Under the pieces are notes generated by a model that ran no database searches, was not told the origin of the DNA, and worked only from the letters and a program-made list of their open reading frames with translations. 13,742 bases of DNA from Flavobacteriales bacterium UBA5869. Lineage in GTDB: Bacteria; Bacteroidota; Bacteroidia; Flavobacteriales_D; Crocinitomicaceae. The translations under genes were made by a program, and so were the position numbers. Location of the stretch: assembly GCA_002432565.1 (NCBI GenBank), contig DJFP01000137.1:3353-17094 (forward strand), in the 5' to 3' direction. Shown here in pieces: positions 7,181 through 13,742 of the stretch (position 1 is the first letter of the stretch; each line of letters starts with the position of its first letter).

Positions 7181-7408
7181 TTAATTTATACCAATTCCAA
7201 AGAAAAGCATGCTGTTTGTAACCTGTGGCAGATTCGGTCCAAATGTAACCAAATCCATTAATTGAGCAACTTCAACAATACTTAAGTTACTATTTTTTCC
7301 CATTGCCTTGTGACGTTCTAATTTTGTTTTTGCAAGGCTCACTGCGTTATTAATCATTGTGCTTTCCATATTATATAAAACTTTAAATGCGATGCTGTTT
7401 TGACCCAT
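7181..7408 (-). CDS. Small hypothetical protein (75 aa)
   Basis: I do not recognise this protein. The N-terminal part (about 14-42) is charged and probably helical, with NAVSLAKTKLERHKAMGK. The C-terminal part is hydrophobic without charge after D52 and ends FGIGIN. It has no cysteine, no signal peptide and no clear membrane span. The main support for a real gene is the strong terminator placed 24 bases after its stop. The first ATG is at 7408; a second in-frame ATG at codon 14, preceded by an AT-rich stretch, is an equally possible start (62 aa). It lies 153 bases after J1, across an AT-rich gap with two long A/T runs, so it may be the last gene of the J-protein operon or a separate unit. 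Confidence 0.55.
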   Translation of the reverse strand: MGQNSIAFKVLYNMESTMINNAVSLAKTKLERHKAMGKNSNLSIVEVAQLMDLVTFGPNLPQVTNSMLFFGIGIN

Positions 7409-7561
7409 TTACGCCACAGTTGTATATTAGGTTACAAATCCAATCAAAAAAAAATGAAAAAAAATTGAAATTGATTGAACAAAGCATTTTATTTATACTC
7501 TGTAAAAAACTTAAAATCAGAAAACTAACCCCAAAAACACATTTGTACTAATTTTTGAAAA

Positions 7562-8338
7562 TTAATTTGAAATTAATTCCTCGTAAGCATCCTGTATTTC
7601 CAAAAAACGCTGGGCATGCACTTCCCTTTCCGCCTCATCCAGCTCCGGATTACTATCCGGATGGTACTTCTTTGCAAGCCTGCGGTAACTCTTTTTAATA
7701 TCCTCTTCTGTTGCTGTCGGACCCAAATCCAGGATTGCAAGCGCCATATTCTTCCTGGTACGGGAATTGGCAATCGTATGCAAACGCTCATTTCCGACTG
7801 AAGAACCAAAAATTCGTTTGCGGTATTCAATAACTCTTTTTTCAATATACCCGGACTGCACCCCAATCAATTCACCCAATCGAACTAAGGCTGTAAATTC
7901 CCGATCAATCATGTCTTCATCCACAAACACCAGGTCCACAAGGAAATCAATCAAATCAGCGCGCTCCTGGGCCTGGTGCATTTTCTGAACGACCCAGTTT
8001 GCCACACTCCGCACGTGAATGGATGTTTCTTCAACCAGCTCCAATTCGTTCGCAACTATAAGCGATTCTATGTTAAACTTTTTATTTATATAAACAACTA
8101 TAAACGACTGTTTTTCAAAAGATTTAACTGCATTTTTACGCATCATCCAGGCAGCCAGAAGCACATAGATCTGGAAGATCATTTTTTCTGTTTTTTTACC
8201 GGAAGGAGGTTGGAAACTACGTTTAAGAACCAATTCCGAACTGACTTTCCGCTCGCTGGAATCTTTCACCTGGCGTTTGATCAGCACCAAAATAAGCACA
8301 CAGAAAACCACTGCGAATATGATCCCTAGTATTAGCAT
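7562..8338 (-). CDS. J1: membrane-anchored TerB-J-domain protein, DjlA-like
   Basis: 258 residues in the DjlA layout. A membrane anchor starts at the N-terminus (about 2-20), followed by basic IKRQVK, which places the rest in the cytosol. A divergent TerB-like helical domain covers about 57-170, its second half recognisable as [20 protein letters not shown]. The J domain is at about 197-258, with helix [16 protein letters not shown] at 226-228 and helix III ending AYEELISN. The intact HPD predicts that it stimulates DnaK ATPase and recruits DnaK to the membrane. There is no glycine/phenylalanine linker, zinc finger or substrate-binding domain, so it is not a general DnaJ. It starts 1 base after the J2 stop, so the two genes are surely co-transcribed. 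It is the only one of the four with no lead-in before its anchor. It could equally be called DnaJ-domain protein; the client is unknown. Confidence 0.85.
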   Translation of the reverse strand: MLILGIIFAVVFCVLILVLIKRQVKDSSERKVSSELVLKRSFQPPSGKKTEKMIFQIYVLLAAWMMRKNAVKSFEKQSFIVVYINKKFNIESLIVANELELVEETSIHVRSVANWVVQKMHQAQERADLIDFLVDLVFVDEDMIDREFTALVRLGELIGVQSGYIEKRVIEYRKRIFGSSVGNERLHTIANSRTRKNMALAILDLGPTATEEDIKKSYRRLAKKYHPDSNPELDEAEREVHAQRFLEIQDAYEELISN

Positions 8339-8339
8339 A

Positions 8340-9170
8340 TCACAAATTTACAATAGATTCATATGCCTCCTGAATGGAACGGAATTTTTCACCCATCTGC
8401 TTTTGAACTTCGGGAGATTCGTTCATAAATCGGTCCGGATGGGTCAGTTTAACCAACCTGCGATAGGCAGCTTTTACCTCTTCCATTGAAGCGCTTTTTT
8501 CAAGTCCTAAAACACCATAAAGAGAATCCCTATCATAGGAAGTCGCCGAAGATTGATAACTTCTTTCATTTTTCTGCGTCAGCTTCTCCTGGTAAATTGT
8601 TTCAAAATCTGTAATTTCAAGGTTCAACTTATTCATTAAAGTTAATAAGTAGCGCTGCTCATTATCATTGATCCCTCCGTCATACAAAGCAATTCCCGCC
8701 AGAAAATTGATCAGTTTCACTTTCCAAACTTTCTTAAGGTTCCTGTTAGACCAATCAGCAAGTGAATTAATCCTCACCACATGCCTCATGGAATAGGCAT
8801 ACGATTCTTCTGCATAGTAATATTCGTGTCTGAAATTCTTCTTCAGATAGTTATCAATATACGGAAACTTCATGTAGTAATTATCCAAATCCCGAACAAC
8901 GATGGCACACGCAGAGGCTATAAAAATCTCAAATAAATTCTCTTTAGTCGGGAGAAAGTTTAACGGAATAATCCCCCTATCCCATTCTGTTCCGGTTTCA
9001 TAATCTCCTTTTTCACCTTTATCGGTCAGATTCTTATAGATCACATAGCCAAAGCATCCGACAAACAAAGCAATTACGAAAACAGCTGTCCATAAGCGTT
9101 CCTGGTCCGACATTTGGGTATTTCCCACATGAACTCTCGGAAACAAAAGAAACCATTGAACCTGCGACAT
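8340..9170 (-). CDS. J2: membrane-anchored TerB-J-domain protein, DjlA-like
   Basis: 276 residues. A short hydrophobic lead-in ([11 protein letters not shown]) and a polar stretch precede the membrane anchor at about 27-46. The TerB-like domain spans about 80-195; its second motif, [16 protein letters not shown] (161-176), is the best kept of the four. The J domain covers about 212-276: [29 protein letters not shown] at 244-246, and a C-terminal helix ending EAYESIVNL. The expected role is recruiting DnaK to the inner membrane. The start is ATG one base after the DUF3820 stop; M20 is an alternative, which would remove the lead-in but keep the anchor. It shares its layout, but only modest residue identity, with J1, J3 and J4, so the duplications are old. 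Confidence 0.85.
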   Translation of the reverse strand: MSQVQWFLLFPRVHVGNTQMSDQERLWTAVFVIALFVGCFGYVIYKNLTDKGEKGDYETGTEWDRGIIPLNFLPTKENLFEIFIASACAIVVRDLDNYYMKFPYIDNYLKKNFRHEYYYAEESYAYSMRHVVRINSLADWSNRNLKKVWKVKLINFLAGIALYDGGINDNEQRYLLTLMNKLNLEITDFETIYQEKLTQKNERSYQSSATSYDRDSLYGVLGLEKSASMEEVKAAYRRLVKLTHPDRFMNESPEVQKQMGEKFRSIQEAYESIVNL

Positions 9171-9171
9171 G

Positions 9172-9393
9172 TTAGTAATTGGATTTAGGCATTAAGGGAT
9201 AAATCAGGTGCTCCAGCCCATTCATCTTAATTTCGTAGACCAATTCCAATTGCTGCCCTAATTTTCCGGGAGGAAAACCGTTTTGCTTGAACCAAACCAG
9301 GTAATTTTCAGGCAAATGAATCAAATACCGGTCTTTGTATTTCCCAAAAGGCATTTTGGTCTTAGCCAGCACCACTAATTGATGTTCATCCAT
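9172..9393 (-). CDS. DUF3820 family small protein
   Basis: 73 residues that match DUF3820 (the putative quorum-sensing-regulated virulence factor family) almost end to end: MPFGKYKDRYLIHLPENYLVWF at 14-35, then GFPPGKLGQQLELVYEIKMNGLE. The family is small and cytosolic, common in Bacteroidota and Proteobacteria, and has no established biochemical role. The conserved FGKYK...LP..YL.WF pattern is complete here. It sits inside the J-protein cluster, one base before J2 and 57 bases after J3, so it is probably translated from the cluster transcript. Whether it takes part in the same process is unknown; it may be a passenger. Confidence 0.85.
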   Translation of the reverse strand: MDEHQLVVLAKTKMPFGKYKDRYLIHLPENYLVWFKQNGFPPGKLGQQLELVYEIKMNGLEHLIYPLMPKSNY

Positions 9394-9399
9394 GCAGTG

Positions 9400-9435
9400 A
9401 ATTTAGTTCAAATTCACCAAATCAAAAAACATATT
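9400..9435 (-). pseudogene. Probable remnant of a second histidine-kinase 3' end
   Basis: These 36 bases match 10329-10363, the last codons and stop of the histidine kinase gene, at 31 of 36 columns with one gap. Read on the minus strand they encode FFDLVNLN-stop, against VFDLANLS-stop in the kinase. The remnant lies between J3 and the DUF3820 gene, in the frame of J3 just after its stop. It is most simply the tail of a kinase gene that once followed J3. A shared regulatory element upstream of two genes is the other reading. Confidence 0.5.
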
Positions 9436-9450
9436 CTTAACGAAATTGCA

Positions 9451-10284
9451 TTACAGCAGCCTGAGTAATTCCTCGTAATGCAATTGCAGTTCCTGGAACT
9501 TCACTTCCAATTCTTTTCGCTTTTCAGCATCAGCATCCGGATGACGGTCAGGATGGTATTTTTTCACCAGTTTCCGGTACTTCAAACGGAGTTCTTCCTC
9601 ATCCAAAGCGTCTTTTTGTAATTCAAAATATTCCAGGGCACTTTCCACCAGACCATCGCGATAACGCGAAGAACCGGCTGTTTCACCCCTGCGCTCATGT
9701 CTTCTTCTAAAAGCGTGATTGATATCCTCCATCAGCACCAGCCATTCCTGGTGCAGTAAAGCAAACCCATCAATTATCCGGATTAACTCCGCTTTTTCAC
9801 GAGACCCGATCACTCCGTCCTGTGCCGCCATATGAATCAGAAAACGAACGATGTCCTTTCGCTGCTCTTCCTGTTGAAAACGGCTGAGCCATCTGACAAT
9901 CGATTCCGAGCGATAAACATCCATATATGCCATTTTGAGAGACTCATGAAATGAACCATTGTCTTCCGGGTACAGGTAAATGATGTATTCTTTCAGGTAG
10001 ATGCATTTTTCCTTAAAACAATCCGGATTCGTCCGCAGGACATTCATACTCAGGAGTACCAATGCATCGATGTGGTTATAGGCATTGAACTTTGTCTTAA
10101 AACGGAACTCCTTGCGCAATTTGGAAAACACATAGCGGAACAGCCAATATGTTGGTGCAGCAACTATGATCGCAGTGATTGACAAACCAACAATCGTCTC
10201 GATCATTTTCTGCCTGTAAAATTCTTCCTCCGCCAATCTTTGTGCTTCCGCAGACGAAATTTCTAGTATTAAGAAAAAACTCAT
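9451..10284 (-). CDS. J3: membrane-anchored TerB-J-domain protein, DjlA-like
   Basis: 277 residues. A short hydrophobic lead-in (MSFFLILEI) and a charged stretch precede the anchor at about 29-48, which is followed by basic SKLRKEFRFK, placing the rest in the cytosol. The TerB-like domain spans about 73-190, with MAAQDGVIGSREKAEL (152-167) as its clearest motif. A basic linker (AFRRRHERRG) leads to the J domain at about 215-277: ELRLKYRKLVKKY, HPD at 244-246, and a final helix ending HYEELLRLL. J-helix I is less canonical than in J2 and J4, but the HPD and the basic helix II needed for DnaK contact are intact. The gene follows the histidine kinase by 47 bases and precedes DUF3820 by 57 bases, a gap that holds the kinase-like remnant. 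Confidence 0.85.
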   Translation of the reverse strand: MSFFLILEISSAEAQRLAEEEFYRQKMIETIVGLSITAIIVAAPTYWLFRYVFSKLRKEFRFKTKFNAYNHIDALVLLSMNVLRTNPDCFKEKCIYLKEYIIYLYPEDNGSFHESLKMAYMDVYRSESIVRWLSRFQQEEQRKDIVRFLIHMAAQDGVIGSREKAELIRIIDGFALLHQEWLVLMEDINHAFRRRHERRGETAGSSRYRDGLVESALEYFELQKDALDEEELRLKYRKLVKKYHPDRHPDADAEKRKELEVKFQELQLHYEELLRLL

Positions 10285-10331
10285 GTTGTTTGGATCGATT
10301 TAGGATTAAACGGATTTTCCACCGGGTAAAT

Positions 10332-11540
10332 TTAGCTCAAATTAGCCAAATCAAAGACATATTTCGTCCCTAAACCGCTCGTATCAAGTTCAAACGTTCC
10401 TTCCAGCTGTTCCGACATAGCCTGAATAATCTCCGTTCCGAATGAAGCAACCGAATCATCCATCCAGGAACCATTATCGCTGTAATGCAGGAAGAAACGG
10501 TCGGATTTATGCTCATCACTTTCAAGAAGACTGATCGAAATTTCCGGGTTTTCCTGTTCCGAAAAGGCATGTTTCAGGGAGTTCAACAGCAATTCGTTGA
10601 TCAAAAGTGCCAGCGGAACAATACTTTTCGACTTCATATCTACCACTTCTACCCGGATAAGGACAGCCGGTTTCTTACCAATCGCATAATTCAATAAAAG
10701 ACTATCTACCAACGATTTCAGGTATTTTTCAAGATCAAACTTAGACAAAGAACCCGATTGGTACATTTTTTCGTGAATGATAGCCATAGCCGTGACGCGA
10801 TCAATAGCTTCCTGGTAAGAACTACTGTTTTCTCCATTCATGTTATTTGCCTGCAGACGGAGTAAACTGGTGATGATCTGCAGGTTATTCTTCACCCGGT
10901 GATGAATCTCACGCAGCATTACCTCCATTTCCGAATTCTGCTTGGAAATCAGCTTATTCTGATTGGAAAGTTTCTGATTGTTCTCGATCAACTCAACCCG
11001 GGAATAATTGGTTGTCAGGATGTAAAGGTTCAAAATATAAGCAATTGCAAATCCAACGATGGAATACTCCAGGATAAAAGTCGTCACATCATTTCCTGAA
11101 AAAGACTCCACCGCAACAATATTTCTTTCATGCAGGTAAATCAGGTAATAGAACAAGACCAGGAAATGCGCCACCAGGATCGGAATCCCCCATTTTTTTC
11201 CAAGTACGAAAAACGTAAACATGATATTGACGATCATCCACATCGGTGTGAGATAGTGCGTTGCATGCAGCCAAAGAAAAGCCCCCGAAACGATGAAGAA
11301 AGTCAGGATGGAACAAATGGCTCCGACCAGCCGGTAATTTTTGGTCCAATAAATCACGATAAGTCCGAGCACACACATTCCGACTGCAAGGAAATTGGGA
11401 GTTGCACTAAAATGCTCGTTGGAAAGATTGACAACCGTAACTATGGACATCAGGCCGGCAAAAAAATACAATAAATGCAATACCAACCGGAATTTCATTT
11501 TTTCATGAAACTCTAACCAGTTCGTGTTCAGTTTGTCCAT
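10332..11540 (-). CDS. Six-TM sensor histidine kinase, HisKA_2 type
   Basis: 402 residues. The N-terminal half has about six membrane segments (roughly 17-37, 48-65, 70-91, 98-114, 118-136 and 154-175), with little between them, so the signal is probably membrane-linked. A coiled stretch (181-208) leads to the HisKA_2 dimerisation box EIHHRVKNNLQIITSLLRLQ (211-230); H214 is the likely phosphate acceptor. The ATP-binding domain has an N-box INELLLNSLKHAF (314-326), a G1-like DNGSWMDD (355-362) and the C-terminal motif SFGTEIIQAMSEQLEG (366-381). G1 lacks the second glycine of DxGxG; related Bacteroidota kinases also vary here, so activity is not excluded. No response regulator or receiver domain is in the window, so it is an orphan kinase. 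It lies between J4 and J3, with 64- and 47-base gaps. Confidence 0.9.
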   Translation of the reverse strand: MDKLNTNWLEFHEKMKFRLVLHLLYFFAGLMSIVTVVNLSNEHFSATPNFLAVGMCVLGLIVIYWTKNYRLVGAICSILTFFIVSGAFLWLHATHYLTPMWMIVNIMFTFFVLGKKWGIPILVAHFLVLFYYLIYLHERNIVAVESFSGNDVTTFILEYSIVGFAIAYILNLYILTTNYSRVELIENNQKLSNQNKLISKQNSEMEVMLREIHHRVKNNLQIITSLLRLQANNMNGENSSSYQEAIDRVTAMAIIHEKMYQSGSLSKFDLEKYLKSLVDSLLLNYAIGKKPAVLIRVEVVDMKSKSIVPLALLINELLLNSLKHAFSEQENPEISISLLESDEHKSDRFFLHYSDNGSWMDDSVASFGTEIIQAMSEQLEGTFELDTSGLGTKYVFDLANLS

Positions 11541-11604
11541 TATTTAGATTTCAATAACAAATAAACGTCAAATTCTTGATTTTAAGTCTGTATGACAAAA
11601 AAAC

Positions 11605-12405
11605 TTATTGACCATTCATTTCAGAAGCGAGTATTTCATAAGCCTTTTGAATTTCCAAAAACTTTGAAATATGTTCTTTTCTCTCTGTTTCACTAGCCTG
11701 ACGGTGATTATCCGGATGGTGAATTTTTACCAATTTTCTGTAAGCGCTTTTAACCTGTGTCCGAGTTGCATCCTGATCAAGACCTAAAACATTAAAATAG
11801 TATACCCTATTTTCTTTTTGGATAAATACTTCAGGCTGTTTTTCTTCGATCAATAATTTCCTTACTGACTCATCCAACAAGTCGATATCCACGTTCAATT
11901 TCCGAAGCAGGTAAAAAATCAACTCAGACTCCCTGGAATTAATACATCCATCAGTATGAGCTAATTGAATTACAAATTCCAGTAAATAGATCTTCTTTGT
12001 TTTATCCAGGTATTTATTGGTCCAGGCAACCAACTTTTGAATCTTTATTCCTTCAGAAGCAATCAATTCGTAGGAGCTTACCACTTCTTCCTGATCTTTA
12101 TTCAGGTAATTTCTTATCCAGGATAATTTTTCCCGGATCGAATATTTTTCCTCGCGGTATGCGATGACGCATCCGAAAGCGACAAGAATCTTCGTGTAAT
12201 TTTTGTCGGAATACTTAAAATTAGAAGGAAAACCTGTTTCCTTCCAAAATCCACCATCATTTCTAAACCAAGGAAATAGCAATACAGCAATTACAATAAT
12301 GAATGGAATTGCTATAAGAAATGTGCCTTCCCAACCAATATCCCCTCCCTGACCTGAGGTGTAAGGGTAATTTCTTGGTACGCGAAAATCAAGAAGAATA
12401 AACAC
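11605..12405 (-). CDS. J4: membrane-anchored TerB-J-domain protein, DjlA-like
   Basis: 266 residues from a GTG start. GTG at 12405 is the only usual start: an in-frame TAA lies three codons upstream, and no in-frame ATG or TTG occurs before the membrane anchor. It begins 11 bases after the pepD stop, so it is probably coupled to it. A hydrophobic lead-in (MFILLDF) and a glycine-rich polar stretch precede the anchor at about 28-47. The TerB-like domain spans about 72-178, with IAYREEKYSIREK in the first half and LAHTDGCINSRESEL in the second. The J domain covers about 202-266: YYFNVLGLDQDATRTQVKSAYRKLVKI, HPD at 230-232, and EIQKAYEILAS near the end. As with its paralogues, the expected role is DnaK recruitment at the inner membrane; the client is unknown. 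Confidence 0.85.
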   Translation of the reverse strand: MFILLDFRVPRNYPYTSGQGGDIGWEGTFLIAIPFIIVIAVLLFPWFRNDGGFWKETGFPSNFKYSDKNYTKILVAFGCVIAYREEKYSIREKLSWIRNYLNKDQEEVVSSYELIASEGIKIQKLVAWTNKYLDKTKKIYLLEFVIQLAHTDGCINSRESELIFYLLRKLNVDIDLLDESVRKLLIEEKQPEVFIQKENRVYYFNVLGLDQDATRTQVKSAYRKLVKIHHPDNHRQASETERKEHISKFLEIQKAYEILASEMNGQ

Positions 12406-12416
12406 TCGGATTTAAT

Positions 12417-13742
12417 TTAAGCTGGTATCTGCTTCAAAACATCCAGTAAGTAATCCCAGAATTTCTGAACCGATGAGATCTGCACACATTCATCCGGAGA
12501 ATGCGCCCCGCGAATATTCGGTCCGAAAGAGATCATGTCCATTCCCGGGAAGTGCTTTCCAAGGATTCCACACTCCAAACCGGCGTGACAAGCTTTAATA
12601 TTCGGTTCCGCATTGAATTTCTGACGGTACATTTCTGCCATCAGTTTCAAAATTGCAGAATCTGCATTTGGTTCCCAGCCCGGATATTCTCCACCCTGAA
12701 CAACTTCTACTCCTACGCTTTCAAATGCCGCACGAATCGTATTCGCTACATCTGCCTTGGATGATTCCACCGAACTACGCTGTAAAGACTGTGTTGTAAA
12801 GACACCATCTCCGACAGTTACTTTTGCCAAACTGGAAGAAGCCTCCACCAATCCTTCAATCGCCGGACTCATGCGGTAAACTCCGTTATGAACCGCGTAA
12901 ATTGAATTTATAATTCGTTCGAAATCAGAATCTTTCAGCACTCGGTTTAAATCTCCACTTTCAGAAACAGTCCAGCCAGCATCTTTCTCAATCGACTGGT
13001 ATTCAGTTTTGATTTGAGCAATAATTTCGTCAACTGCTTCGTGGAATTTTGTTCTTTCATCTTTAGCAACAGCAACAACAGCTGTGCTTTCGCGCGGAAT
13101 GGCATTTCTCAGACTTCCACCGTCAAGGCTGCATAATTTCAGGTCCACAACTGATCTTACGTGTTTGAATAAGCGGTTCATCCATTTATTGGCATTTCCT
13201 CTTCCCAGATGAATATCCATTCCGGAGTGTCCGCCGAGCAATCCGCGAAGCTTGATATCAAAACAGACATAGTTGCTCGGAAGATCTTCATAGGTAATTG
13301 CCGTACTTGTATTGGTATCGATTCCACCGGCACACCCGATGGACAGTTCATCATCATCTTCCGTATCCAGGTTCAATAAAATCGTTCCGGAAATATTGGA
13401 AGCATCAACCTGTAAAGCCCCGGTCATTCCCGTTTCCTCATCAATGGTAAATAACGCTTCAATGGCCGGGTGAGCAATATCTGTTGATTTCAGTACCGCC
13501 ATGATCGCCGCAACACCAATTCCATTGTCGGCCCCAAGAGTCGTTCCGTTTGCACGCACCCAATCTCCGTCTACCAGCATTTCAATTCCCTGGGAATCAA
13601 AATCAAAGATCGTATCGGAGTTTTTCTGGTGCACCATATCCAAATGCGATTGCATCACAATAGTTTGTCTGCCTTCCATCCCGGATGTTGCCGGTTTCTT
13701 GATAATCACGTTACCGATATGATCCTGAATAGTCTCCAAACC
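12417..13742 (-). CDS. pepD: Aminoacyl-histidine dipeptidase PepD (M20 family), 5' end cut by window edge
   Basis: A cytosolic zinc dipeptidase that cleaves Xaa-His and other dipeptides. About 441 residues are visible; the family is about 485 long, so roughly the first 45 residues lie beyond position 13742. The reading frame runs straight to the window edge (GLETIQDHIGN), and the TTG there is not a real start. Metal and catalytic landmarks, numbered from that TTG, are SHLDMVH (31-37), GADNGIG with D71, IDEETGMTGA with E101 and E102, and NLDTED (123-128). HAGLECGILG and AHSPDE appear near the C-terminus. All the expected active-site residues in the visible part are present. J4 begins 11 bases after its stop codon, so pepD may head the transcript for the J-protein cluster; a promoter further upstream would be outside the window. 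Confidence 0.93.
   Translation of the reverse strand, partial: GLETIQDHIGNVIIKKPATSGMEGRQTIVMQSHLDMVHQKNSDTIFDFDSQGIEMLVDGDWVRANGTTLGADNGIGVAAIMAVLKSTDIAHPAIEALFTIDEETGMTGALQVDASNISGTILLNLDTEDDDELSIGCAGGIDTNTSTAITYEDLPSNYVCFDIKLRGLLGGHSGMDIHLGRGNANKWMNRLFKHVRSVVDLKLCSLDGGSLRNAIPRESTAVVAVAKDERTKFHEAVDEIIAQIKTEYQSIEKDAGWTVSESGDLNRVLKDSDFERIINSIYAVHNGVYRMSPAIEGLVEASSSLAKVTVGDGVFTTQSLQRSSVESSKADVANTIRAAFESVGVEVVQGGEYPGWEPNADSAILKLMAEMYRQKFNAEPNIKACHAGLECGILGKHFPGMDMISFGPNIRGAHSPDECVQISSVQKFWDYLLDVLKQIPA

Noticed and set aside
7181..7408. The 75-aa protein as an R-body (RebB-like) or bacteriocin peptide
   Set aside because: It lacks the alanine-rich RebB pattern, cysteines and a leader-peptide motif; no family could be supported.
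7441..7477. CAATCAA / TTGATTG inverted repeat as a J1 terminator
   Set aside because: The stem is 7 AT-rich pairs with a 23-base A-rich loop and no good trailing T-run; too weak to call.
8330..10275. Shared TAATACTAG near the starts of J1 and J3 as a signal
   Set aside because: It is 9 bases within coding sequence at different codon positions; likely chance.
7562..12405. TerB domains as evidence for a tellurite-resistance operon
   Set aside because: No TerC, TerD or other ter genes are present; TerB-like folds also occur in DjlA, which fits the J domains much better.
13713..13742. TTG near the right edge as the start of pepD
   Set aside because: The frame stays open to the window edge and about 45 N-terminal residues of the family are missing, so the true start lies outside.

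Overview
This 13.7 kb window comes from a Bacteroidota chromosome, most likely Flavobacteriales and possibly near Crocinitomicaceae/Fluviicola; the family-level guess is inference. Support comes from the gene order ABC exporter / leucine dehydrogenase / nusB / DUF1573 lipoprotein, a long-form NusB, a CarboxypepD_reg-like secreted protein, TAnnTTTG-type -7 promoter elements, and few Shine-Dalgarno sequences. No rRNA, tRNA, CRISPR array, insertion sequence or phage gene was seen.

Left part (1-5039): a leftward operon (leucine dehydrogenase, nusB, DUF1573 lipoprotein cut by the window edge) is divergent from a single ABC half-exporter gene. That gene ends at a 28-bp perfect palindrome, shared as a probable two-way terminator with a convergent gene for a small secreted CarboxypepD_reg-like protein.

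Middle part (5040-7408): a 325-bp intergenic region carries six exact copies of an octamer. It leads into mnmA (tRNA 2-thiouridylase), which appears to be transcribed leaderless or nearly so. The convergent XRE-family regulator overlaps the mnmA 3' end by 14 bp and has an 18-bp dyad over its own -7 element and start codon. A small unrecognised ORF (75 aa) with a strong terminator follows.

Right part (7562-13742), the most interesting: all genes run leftward with short gaps. In transcription order they are pepD (5' end cut by the window edge), J4, a six-TM HisKA_2 histidine kinase, J3, a DUF3820 protein, J2 and J1. J1-J4 are four divergent paralogues with one layout: an N-terminal membrane anchor, a TerB-like helical domain and a C-terminal J domain with intact HPD, which is the layout of the DnaK co-chaperone DjlA. 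Between J3 and the DUF3820 gene lies a 36-bp sequence closely matching the 3' end of the kinase gene, suggesting that a (J protein + kinase) module was once duplicated and one kinase copy lost. I infer a membrane-bound set of DnaK recruiters tied to one orphan sensor kinase; its function cannot be read from sequence alone.
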